DNA of 24,568 nt, from contig JAZPXL010000033.1 of NCBI GenBank assembly GCA_045543615.1, positions 1 through 24,568 on the forward strand, read 5' to 3'. Of the stretch, positions 7,017 through 13,222 are shown piece by piece (the first letter of the stretch is position 1; the number at the start of each line of letters is the position of its first letter). This stretch comes from CAG-390 sp045543615 (lineage in GTDB: Bacteria > Bacillota > Clostridia > Oscillospirales > CAG-272). The notes under the pieces were generated by a model. The model was not told the DNA's origin and made no database searches. It worked only from the letters and a program-made list of their open reading frames with translations. The position numbers were made by a program, and so were the translations under genes.

Positions 7017-7875
7017 AGTCAATGGCGTAAAACATATTCAACGCCTCTCCCATATTTTTGCTTGTGTTTCTTACCGCGATATCCAGAGAATAGAAGCACT
7101 GTCCTTCCTTCATAATAAGCGTACCGCTCCTGACTATAACCGTGTAGTCATCCATATTCACGTCCCTGTTTTTGAGTATGTCGAGCACGATGTTGCGTGC
7201 CAGTTCTTCTACTTTGGCTTTGTCAAAATCCTTGGGAAGTGTATAGTCGGCAAAAAGTCCTATATCAATTGCATGATAACTATAAATATCGCCCGTGGCG
7301 TCTACCGAAATCATCGCACGCTCGGCGGTTTCTATCCCATCAATCTTGCGTATGTAGGTTAGCGTAAGCGCACCTTTTTCTGTAATAGTTTCGCTTGCTC
7401 CTTCATATACAAAGTTTTCGATGTCTACCTCATTTTTAAGGAATTCTTCTGCTATTTCTTTTGCCCGTGACTCCTCAATAGGATCTTCAGTATTCTCGTC
7501 GAGCCGCTTGGTGAAGTACGCAAGCTTTCCGCTGTTTTTGAAAATTGAAAAATGACATCCCTTTCCAAAGTAGTTGTGCAAAAGTTCATATGAAAATATA
7601 AAGTTGTTGGTGGAGTCTTTATAAGTACCCTCATACGTTTCACCGTTTAAGCTGACAGTGGCAGTTGTGCCCAAAAGGTCTTCGAACTTTACAAATTCAT
7701 CATTAAAAAAATCCCCAAAGCTTGCGGCTAAATCCCAAGAGATGCCCATAACGCTGTCGCTTGCAGAGTTTTTGTCTATATAAAACTCACCCTTTTTGTA
7801 AGAAGGAGTGCAGGCGGGCAGGACAAGTATTGAGATAATTATGGCTAAAGCTAAAAATGTTCTGATAGTTTTCAT
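7015..7875 (-). CDS. Putative lipoprotein with PepSY/YcdB-like region
   Basis: 286 residues with a lipoprotein signal (1-22) whose lipobox VLPAC puts lipidation on a cysteine at about residue 22. The rest is hydrophilic. A segment near 135-205 (SRAKEIAEEFL, then alternating strands ending ISVDATGDIYSYHA) has the helix-then-strands look of PepSY/YcdB-type regions; this is a weak resemblance only. AAAGGGG lies before the chosen ATG; an in-frame codon at 7899 would overlap the previous gene and lacks a better site. It starts 14 nt after the secreted peptidase-like gene and must share its transcript. PepSY-like domains are often linked to extracellular proteases, so a role as partner or inhibitor of that protein is possible but inferred. 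Confidence 0.65.
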   Translation of the reverse strand: MKTIRTFLALAIIISILVLPACTPSYKKGEFYIDKNSASDSVMGISWDLAASFGDFFNDEFVKFEDLLGTTATVSLNGETYEGTYKDSTNNFIFSYELLHNYFGKGCHFSIFKNSGKLAYFTKRLDENTEDPIEESRAKEIAEEFLKNEVDIENFVYEGASETITEKGALTLTYIRKIDGIETAERAMISVDATGDIYSYHAIDIGLFADYTLPKDFDKAKVEELARNIVLDILKNRDVNMDDYTVIVRSGTLIMKEGQCFYSLDIAVRNTSKNMGEALNMFYAID

Positions 7876-7889
7876 TTTTGACCCCTTTC

Positions 7890-9584
7890 TTAGTTGCAAG
7901 AGTTATATTCTCCGGCGTAATAATATATACATTTTTGCTGTAGTTGTGCATCACTTGCAGATTTTTTTATCGCAGATATATAGCTGGAAATTCGTATATC
8001 CAATTTTTGAGATTCTGTTAATTCATCATAATTGTCGCAATCACTAAGATTGTAAAAATAATAATTCATAAACTGCTCAGCCATTGTGTTTGCTGTTCCA
8101 CAACCGATCTCATCTATAAAACCTACTGCTATCAGACAATCTGCATAATCGACGCTTTTATTCAACAGCGTTGAATGCCCCGGCATATCAAAGCCCGAAG
8201 CCGTATGACAACCAATATAAAGTATTATCTCGACCTTGCTAAAATCGCAATTGGCTACGCTATTGCCTGTAATTACAGGTTGATCATTTGAGTTATCCAC
8301 GCCTTGATCATATAACAACATTTGTGTTGTGATTCCGTCTTGAGAACCGTGCCCCCTGATGATCACAATCTTTGATTCAAGTTCTGTAATAGAATCTCCA
8401 ATATCATTAGCGGAACTAAACTCGCTTTGGTAAGCAAATGTGCAAGAATTCTGACCACCGTCATAACAATGCCGCGCGGCGTCTCCCATCCACGAAGAGT
8501 GGCTTGGATGGGATGAATCAATTATTCCTATAAAATATGTGTCAGCTTTGTAAACCTCGTCTACAATAAGATTCCATCTGCTTGTATAGGTTGATCCTTG
8601 ACAAAGATTATAATTTTGAAACAGCCCTCCTTTTTCTAAGTAATATGATTTGTTTGCTGTCACAAGATTTTTAGATCTAAGCTTAAAGATGTTTTCGTCC
8701 TCAAGATAAGTTATCTCCCACAATTGCGTATCAGCCCCGGTATAGCTTGAACTCCATGATACAGACATATTATTTGCCGTCGAGCTGTTTCCTGACAAAT
8801 ATTTGTTGCCTCTCTTAATTTGGTAATAACCTTTTCCTTGATAAACAAACGTCATCATAGGATGCTCGTCGAGGTTTTCGTACAAGTCTAACTTTATTGC
8901 GCTCAACGAATTTGCGTCATAGTATACTACTTGTTTTGTTGATTCCAAACTAATCAAATAGTTTCCGTCCGGAACGCCAACGCCATAATCATATCTGTCG
9001 TTACTTGCGTTCTCTATATACCAACGGCAAGTGTCATCATTTGGAAGATAATAATATTGATCAAGTCTATAATAATCTATTCCACCACCTGTATAATCAT
9101 AAAGATAATAAATCGTTTTTTGATAATTACTGCTTTTTGTCATTATCCTAAACGTATTATCCGAATTCATTATTATTTTAAACTGCTGACCACTACCTCC
9201 GGTGTAGCTCCTGATTTCAATTGTTGCGTAATTATCTGGGGAGTCGTCTTTTACGCTCAGATATTTTCCGCTGTTGCAATCTTGAATCTTGTATACCGCA
9301 TCATTTCCTGTTCCTTCAATCCAAAAAAATCTCCATTCTTGACACGCAGCATTTATATTCATATCATAAAGCCAAACCTCAGAACCGTCAGCGGTGTATG
9401 CATTTAACACATCCAAGCATTTAGTGCTTGCCTCCTTAGGTTTTATGTGATATACTATGTTATCCAATAATGGTCTCTCGCTGTAGTTATGAGATGGATT
9501 GTATCCATATATTGCGCTTGTCGGAACACTGGAAAAAAGAATCATTAATGAAATCAAAAAACAAATAATACTAATCTTTTTCAT
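7890..9584 (-). CDS. Secreted protein with two ricin-type lectin domains and a caspase-fold (clan CD) peptidase-like domain
   Basis: 564 residues with a signal peptide (1-24). Two beta-trefoil regions follow, about 43-192 and 205-342, with QxW-type marks CQEW (81-84), RWYI (187-190), QLWE (287-290) and RWNL (336-339); such domains bind carbohydrate. The C-terminal part (about 345-520) has strand-HG (KIVIIRGHGS, H412) and strand-xC (IILYIGCHTASG, C459), followed by a glycine-rich AVGF segment and a helix. This is the His/Cys dyad order of clan CD peptidases such as gingipain, caspase and CHAT domains. The likely role is carbohydrate-directed cysteine protease or an inactive relative. AAGGAGG decides the start at 9584; the longer version to 9617 is rejected. 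The gene is clearly more AT-rich than its neighbours, which suggests acquisition by transfer. No cell-wall anchor is seen. Confidence 0.7.
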   Translation of the reverse strand: MKKISIICFLISLMILFSSVPTSAIYGYNPSHNYSERPLLDNIVYHIKPKEASTKCLDVLNAYTADGSEVWLYDMNINAACQEWRFFWIEGTGNDAVYKIQDCNSGKYLSVKDDSPDNYATIEIRSYTGGSGQQFKIIMNSDNTFRIMTKSSNYQKTIYYLYDYTGGGIDYYRLDQYYYLPNDDTCRWYIENASNDRYDYGVGVPDGNYLISLESTKQVVYYDANSLSAIKLDLYENLDEHPMMTFVYQGKGYYQIKRGNKYLSGNSSTANNMSVSWSSSYTGADTQLWEITYLEDENIFKLRSKNLVTANKSYYLEKGGLFQNYNLCQGSTYTSRWNLIVDEVYKADTYFIGIIDSSHPSHSSWMGDAARHCYDGGQNSCTFAYQSEFSSANDIGDSITELESKIVIIRGHGSQDGITTQMLLYDQGVDNSNDQPVITGNSVANCDFSKVEIILYIGCHTASGFDMPGHSTLLNKSVDYADCLIAVGFIDEIGCGTANTMAEQFMNYYFYNLSDCDNYDELTESQKLDIRISSYISAIKKSASDAQLQQKCIYYYAGEYNSCN

Positions 9585-9968
9585 TGTTACCTCCTTTTTC
9601 AAGTTTAAACGAAACAAAAAGCCTCTACTACCATAAATACATAATTATTTTTCAGAACATTGGAACCACCTCCACAAATTTGTTTTTGCTGCTAATTACA
9701 ACCACTCACAAACGTATTATTGGCGTCACGCTTTTCCCCTCAATTAATATGAACCAATAATGGTGAAAATGTGTAATGCTTTTTCGGAAGTTAATAAAAA
9801 ATTCATAACAATATTAGCTATTCTACGAATTGTTTAGTGTTTTGATTTCTTTGAGTGGTTTTGTCAATTCACTCAACAGCTCAAAACTTAAAAATTGCTC
9901 TTTTTTAGTTGAAATTTGTATAAATTGCTAAATTTTCATTCAAGTTTCACGTTATCTTTGTTACTTCT
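9585..9968 (-). other. Long AT-rich leader of the peptidase-like gene
   Basis: This stretch has no supported gene. From the promoter at 9975-10003 to the ATG at 9584 the transcript would carry about 385 untranslated bases. A perfect 7-bp stem TTGAGTG/CACTCAA (9851-9876) is visible. Two very short reading frames have their own Shine-Dalgarno-like sequences: GAGGGG before a GTG of seven codons near 9733, and GGAGGTGG before a two-codon ATG-TTC-TGA near 9660. I recognise no riboswitch class. Confidence 0.45.
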
Positions 9969-9974
9969 ATTATA

Positions 9975-10003
9975 ATATTATCATATCCGCTTATATTTGT
10001 CAA
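9975..10003 (-). promoter_or_regulatory. Promoter of the peptidase-lipoprotein unit
   Basis: Minus strand TTGACA (9998-10003), 17 bp, TAATAT (9975-9980), with TG one base upstream of the -10. It is the best promoter in the 9585-10150 gap. Confidence 0.75.
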
Positions 10004-10150
10004 CACAGAAATGGTCAAAATGTGCTATTGATTTTTGTGTTTTATCCACTGACTAAAAAATTATTAATACTTTGTGTCGTATACTTTTAATATTTTTTAC
10101 TAAAAAACTTATAATGCTAAATATCTACAAAAAACAAAGGAGATAAAAAG

Positions 10151-10627
10151 ATGTTTCGAGAGCTTGTCAGGAAAAAGCAGAGGCTTGAGAGGGACGAGAT
10201 TGTACGGCTTCTTTTGAGCGAGAAGAGGGGTGTGCTGTCTGTCAACGGTGACGATGGCTATCCGTATGCCGTGCCTATGAATTTTCTCTATGACGAGGAA
10301 AGTGGCAATTTTTTCTTCCACTCAGGCAAGAGGGGTCACAAGATAGATGCGCTGGAGGCGTCCGACAAGGTGTCGTTTTGCGTGCTTGACGGTGGCTTTG
10401 TCAAAGAGGGCGAGTGGGCACTCAACATCAAAAGCGTTGTCGCTTTTGGCAGGATGCGTGTGGTTGAGGACGAGGTGAGGGCGATGGATATTTGCCGAAG
10501 ACTCAGCCTTAAATTCACCGATGACACAGAATACATAGAGGGCGAGATTGCTCGCTTTGGCGCAAACACGCTCTGCCTTGAGCTTTGCGTGGAGCATATC
10601 ACGGGCAAGATAGTCAATGAATCGTAA
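10151..10627 (+). CDS. Pyridoxamine 5'-phosphate oxidase-like flavin split-barrel protein (NimA-like)
   Basis: 158 residues with the fold signature of FMN-binding split barrels: an early GVLSVNGDDGYPYAVPMNF strand pair, then FFFHSGKRGHKID at 53-65 that corresponds to the FMN phosphate-binding segment, then KVSFCVL. The family includes PNPOx-type oxidases, heme-binding proteins and 5-nitroimidazole reductases; the short length and sequence best fit the NimA/uncharacterised subgroup. It is cytosolic. AAAGGAGA is the ribosome binding site, and a TATAAT at 10110-10115 with a poor -35 is a candidate promoter. It is monocistronic and ends at the hairpin at 10630. Actual substrate unknown. Confidence 0.85.
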   Translation: MFRELVRKKQRLERDEIVRLLLSEKRGVLSVNGDDGYPYAVPMNFLYDEESGNFFFHSGKRGHKIDALEASDKVSFCVLDGGFVKEGEWALNIKSVVAFGRMRVVEDEVRAMDICRRLSLKFTDDTEYIEGEIARFGANTLCLELCVEHITGKIVNES

Positions 10628-10629
10628 AA

Positions 10630-10661
10630 AAAGAGCTGTTCCCATTTGGGAACAGCTCTTT
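10630..10661. terminator. Bidirectional terminator between convergent genes
   Basis: AAAGAGCTGTTCCC (10630-10643), ATTT loop and GGGAACAGCTCTTT (10648-10661) form a perfect 14-bp stem. It sits three nt after the stop of the split-barrel gene and just before the mntP stop at 10667, with A and T tracts on either side. Confidence 0.88.
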
Positions 10662-10666
10662 ATGTA

Positions 10667-11251
10667 TTAAAACCAGCTTGTTATGAAGATTTCAAGTCCT
10701 ATGAGGATGAGAATTACACCACCGATGATGCCTGCCTTGCCCGAAAGCCTTGTGCCTGCCTTTTTGCCGATCTCAATGCCACCGAGACAGAGAAAGAATG
10801 TGACAACGCCAATCAGCGCACAGGCAACAGTTGCCTCAAGTGGCGTGTGGTCGGAGATGGTAAAGCCTACCGAGAGTGCGTCAATTGAGGTTGCAACACC
10901 CTGAATGAGCAGGGATGCGATGGTGAGCTTCTTGATCTCTTCATCATCATCGCCTCCACGGATTCCCTCATAGAGCATTTTGCCACCGATGAAGGAGAGC
11001 AGGGCGAGAGCTATCCACGGAATAAATTTCTCGAAAATTTCAAACTGCTTTGCGACAGTTGACACGCAAACCCAGCCGATAAGTGGCATTGCCGTCTGGA
11101 AGAGTGCGAAAACAAGGGCAACGCCAGCCATTTTGTGTATTTTCATTTTGGGATCGCCAAGACCGTTTGCAAGCGAGACGGAGAAGGCGTCCATCGCAAG
11201 ACCGATGCCAAGCAGGATACTGCTTAGAAAGAACCGAAGATCGAGATCCAT
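10667..11251 (-). CDS. mntP: MntP-type manganese efflux pump
   Basis: 194 residues with about six membrane helices. Two inverted-repeat signature motifs hold the intramembrane aspartates: MDAFSVSLANG near residue 20 and ATSIDALSVG near 120. This is the MntP (YebN) family, which exports Mn2+ across the cytoplasmic membrane and protects from manganese excess. Length matches the family. GGAG lies ten bases before the ATG. Only about 40 nt separate the ATG from the terminator of tRNA-Arg, so there is no room for the manganese riboswitch that often precedes this gene; a weak TATAAA-type -10 lies in that gap. Confidence 0.93.
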   Translation of the reverse strand: MDLDLRFFLSSILLGIGLAMDAFSVSLANGLGDPKMKIHKMAGVALVFALFQTAMPLIGWVCVSTVAKQFEIFEKFIPWIALALLSFIGGKMLYEGIRGGDDDEEIKKLTIASLLIQGVATSIDALSVGFTISDHTPLEATVACALIGVVTFFLCLGGIEIGKKAGTRLSGKAGIIGGVILILIGLEIFITSWF

Positions 11252-11293
11252 TTTAAACTCCGATGTATTTTATATAGATTCGTCAGACAGTAA

Positions 11294-11329
11294 AAAAACA
11301 CTCTTTTGTCGGGTGACAAAAGAGTGTTT
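11294..11329 (-). terminator. Terminator of tRNA-Arg
   Basis: On the minus strand AAACACTCTTTTGTC and GACAAAAGAGTGTTT (15-bp arms at 11315-11329 and 11296-11310) enclose ACCC, followed by a T-run. It begins immediately after the CCA end of the tRNA gene. Confidence 0.9.
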
Positions 11330-11330
11330 G

Positions 11331-11407
11331 TGGCGCGCCGTAAGGGACTCGAACCCCTGGCCTTTTGGTTCGTAGCCAAACACTCTATCCAGCTGAGCTA
11401 ACGGCGC
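11331..11407 (-). tRNA. tRNA-Arg(ACG)
   Basis: Minus strand. Acceptor arms GCGCCGT and ACGGCGC pair over 7 bp, with discriminator G and an encoded CCA. The D-arm begins TAGCTCAGC, the anticodon stem-loop reads TTTGG-CTACGAA-CCAAA and the T-loop is GGTTCGAGTCC. Bases 34-36 are ACG, the inosine-modified arginine tRNA for CGN codons. It has its own promoter and terminator. Confidence 0.97.
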
Positions 11408-11446
11408 ATTTTGCCTTCGGGGATATTTCCTCGTTGGCACTTAGAT

Positions 11447-11475
11447 ATAATATCACAAAACAAGCCGTTTGTCAA
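11447..11475 (-). promoter_or_regulatory. Promoter of tRNA-Arg
   Basis: Minus strand TTGACA (11470-11475), 17-bp spacer, TATTAT (11447-11452), with an upstream TG giving an extended -10. Transcription would begin about 30 nt before the mature tRNA. Confidence 0.85.
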
Positions 11476-11528
11476 TAGCTAAACGAAAAAAATTTTGTTT
11501 TTTTGATAAAAAGTTTTGTGTGTGAAAT

Positions 11529-11811
11529 CACGCCGCAGACGTGGATATCATCAATCCCGCAGGGATTGTACATCATCAAGGCGAAGCCTTGCATATCATC
11601 ACACCGAAGGTGTGTATATCATCAGCCCGAAAGGGCTGTATATCATCAAGGCGCAAGCCTTGTATCATTTGCGCCGCAGGCGCAACATCATTGATGCGCA
11701 GCATCACATCATTTGCACGAAGTGCAACATCATTTGCGCAAAGCGCAACATCATTGATGCGCAGCATCACATCATTTGCACGAAGTGCAACATCATTTGC
11801 GCAAAGCGCAA
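11529..11811 (-). repeat. Short-hairpin array 3 (13 hairpins) abutting the sdaA stop
   Basis: Thirteen inverted repeats of 15-17 nt are at 11529, 11552, 11577, 11600, 11623, 11647, 11669, 11692, 11713, 11734, 11755, 11776 and 11797. Stems vary (CACGCC, CAATCCC, CAAGGC, CACACC, CAGCCC, TTGCGCC, TGATGC, TTGCAC, TTGCGC), but both arms match every time except for one position in the first, which is a G-T wobble on the minus strand. Linkers read ATGATG for the sdaA-proximal half and ATGATATA-like for the other half. Minus-strand loops are TTC, TTT, TGC or TTGC types. No protein or CRISPR interpretation fits. Confidence 0.85.
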
Positions 11812-11817
11812 CATCAC
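11692..11817. repeat. 63-bp tandem duplication inside array 3
   Basis: Three consecutive hairpins (TGATGC, TTGCAC and TTGCGC stems) at 11692-11754 are repeated at 11755-11817 with a single difference, at the last base, next to the sdaA coding end. This shows recent unit-wise expansion of the array. Confidence 0.85.
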
Positions 11818-13010
11818 AGCTTAAGCTTTGCAAGTCCGCCCGTTGACGTTTCTCTGTACGTCGGGTGGAGGTCTCTGCCCGTTTCGTACATCGTGCGAAC
11901 CACCATATCAAACGAAATTTTTCTCGTTCCCATAAGGAAATTTGCCATCGAAACGGAGTTTATTGCACGCATTGCGGCAACTGCGTTTCTCTCTATGCAG
12001 GGGATCTGCACAAGTCCGCAGATCGGGTCGCAGGTAAGTCCGAGCATATGCTCAAGTGACATCTCTGCCGCATATTCTATCTGGTCAATATCCATCTCGA
12101 AAAGCTCGCCTAAAGCTGCCGCCGTCATTGAGCAGGCAGTTCCTATCTCAGCCTGACATCCACATTCTGCACCTGAAATTGATGCGTTCTGCTTGACCAC
12201 GTTGCCAATAATGCCGCCAACTGCAAGTGCATCAACAATTCTCTCGTCACTTAAGTTGTGCTTCTCCTGCATATATTTCATAACTGCAGGCAGTACGGCA
12301 CACGCTCCACAGGTGGGGGCAGTAACGACAATTCCACAGGCGGCGTTGTTTTCGGCAGCGGCGAATGCGTATGCGCAGACAAGTCTCTGCTCTCTCGTCT
12401 CAGGTCTTTCGTCTATATGACGGCGATTGTAAAGCAATTTTGCCACTCTCTGCACGCCAAGTCCACCCGGGAGAATTCCCTCTGCCGCAAGCCCCTCTGC
12501 AATCTCGTCCTTCATCACCTGCCAAACGTGAAGCAGATAGCTTCGCATTTCATCTCCCTCGTGCAAGAATACATAATCGGAGAGGCGAATGCCCTTTTTC
12601 TTACAGAACTGCTTGATCTGTTCAAAATTCTGCTCTTCGTATACCTCGGGATAGAAGCTCTCGCCCTCGCCCTCAACGATGATGTCGCCACCACCTATCG
12701 ACATAATGCGCTTCGCAAGCACCGTCTCTCCGTCCTTATACGCCTCAATAAGCATTGTGTTTTCGTGTGGAAGATTGCCGGTTTCGGTGTCAAAAATAAC
12801 CTCGACAGGTTTATTTACTATTGTCTTTTGTATTGCAACATCGCTTCCGTGTCCACGTCCCGTAAGCGCAAGTGAGCCGTAAAGCGTCACACGGTAAGCG
12901 TCAGCATCGGGCGTTATCGACTGAAAATAACGGCAAGCGTTCTCAGGGCCCATCGTATGCGAGCTTGACGGCCCTCTTCCTATTTTATATAAGCGAGTCA
13001 AGGATTTCAT
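11814..13010 (-). CDS. sdaA: L-serine dehydratase, iron-sulfur type, single chain
   Basis: 398 residues. It deaminates L-serine to pyruvate and ammonia using an oxygen-sensitive [4Fe-4S] cluster. The N-terminal beta-type region carries GPSSSHTMGP (13-22). The C-terminal alpha-type region has PTCGACAVLPA (232-242), ECGCQAEIG (282-290) and TCDPICGLVQIPCIERNA (326-343); cysteines in the last two supply the cluster. Beta and alpha parts are fused in one polypeptide and no ACT domain lies between them. ATG 13010 is chosen because homologues begin at this MKSLTRLYKIGRG-type sequence and GGGTGAG precedes it; upstream codons to 13076 would include the promoter-proximal leader. The stop TGA is the first part of a hairpin-array linker (TGATG). 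No separate terminator is obvious. Serine breakdown here complements serCA synthesis near the window start. Confidence 0.94.
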   Translation of the reverse strand: MKSLTRLYKIGRGPSSSHTMGPENACRYFQSITPDADAYRVTLYGSLALTGRGHGSDVAIQKTIVNKPVEVIFDTETGNLPHENTMLIEAYKDGETVLAKRIMSIGGGDIIVEGEGESFYPEVYEEQNFEQIKQFCKKKGIRLSDYVFLHEGDEMRSYLLHVWQVMKDEIAEGLAAEGILPGGLGVQRVAKLLYNRRHIDERPETREQRLVCAYAFAAAENNAACGIVVTAPTCGACAVLPAVMKYMQEKHNLSDERIVDALAVGGIIGNVVKQNASISGAECGCQAEIGTACSMTAAALGELFEMDIDQIEYAAEMSLEHMLGLTCDPICGLVQIPCIERNAVAAMRAINSVSMANFLMGTRKISFDMVVRTMYETGRDLHPTYRETSTGGLAKLKL

Positions 13011-13080
13011 TTTCTCACCCAAGCTTAAAAATTTACCGTACACAAGCTTGTACGGCATAGAAACATTATTATTCAATTAG

Positions 13081-13110
13081 ATTATACCACCAAATCAACT
13101 GTTTTGTCAA
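13081..13110 (-). promoter_or_regulatory. Promoter of sdaA
   Basis: Minus strand TTGACA (13105-13110), 18 bp, TATAAT (13081-13086). The leader of about 63 nt contains a hairpin with arms CCGTAC and GTACGG (about 13036-13055). Confidence 0.85.
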
Positions 13111-13139
13111 TAAATTTTCTTCCTATTCTATACGAATAC

Positions 13140-13168
13140 TTGAAAAAGATAAATGTGTATGCTATAAT
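13140..13168 (+). promoter_or_regulatory. Promoter of the HD phosphohydrolase gene
   Basis: TTGAAA (13140-13145), 17 bp, TATAAT (13163-13168), extended -10 TGC. It is divergent from the sdaA promoter, 30 bp away. Confidence 0.85.
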
Positions 13169-13222
13169 TTAATTGAAAACTAATGAAAAATGCCCCAAAA
13201 AGCACAAAAAGGAGGAATTAGA

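Noticed and set aside
11252..11330. Manganese (yybP-ykoY) riboswitch upstream of mntP
   Set aside because: Only about 40 nt separate the tRNA terminator from the mntP start codon, which is too short for the aptamer.
11529..11811. CRISPR array
   Set aside because: The conserved part is a 6-8 nt linker and the variable part is itself a short palindrome. There are no 25-35 bp identical repeats, no unique spacers of that size and no cas gene.
11516..11824. Open frames on both strands across hairpin array 3, and likewise at 2999-3262 and 331-528
   Set aside because: The peptides are just translations of the repeated units with periodic short motifs, have no convincing start signals, and exist in several frames at once, as expected of repeat DNA.
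13190..13222. ATG at 13190 as start of the HD phosphohydrolase
   Set aside because: The strong AAGGAGG lies inside that extension and points to the GTG at 13223; no ribosome binding site precedes the ATG.
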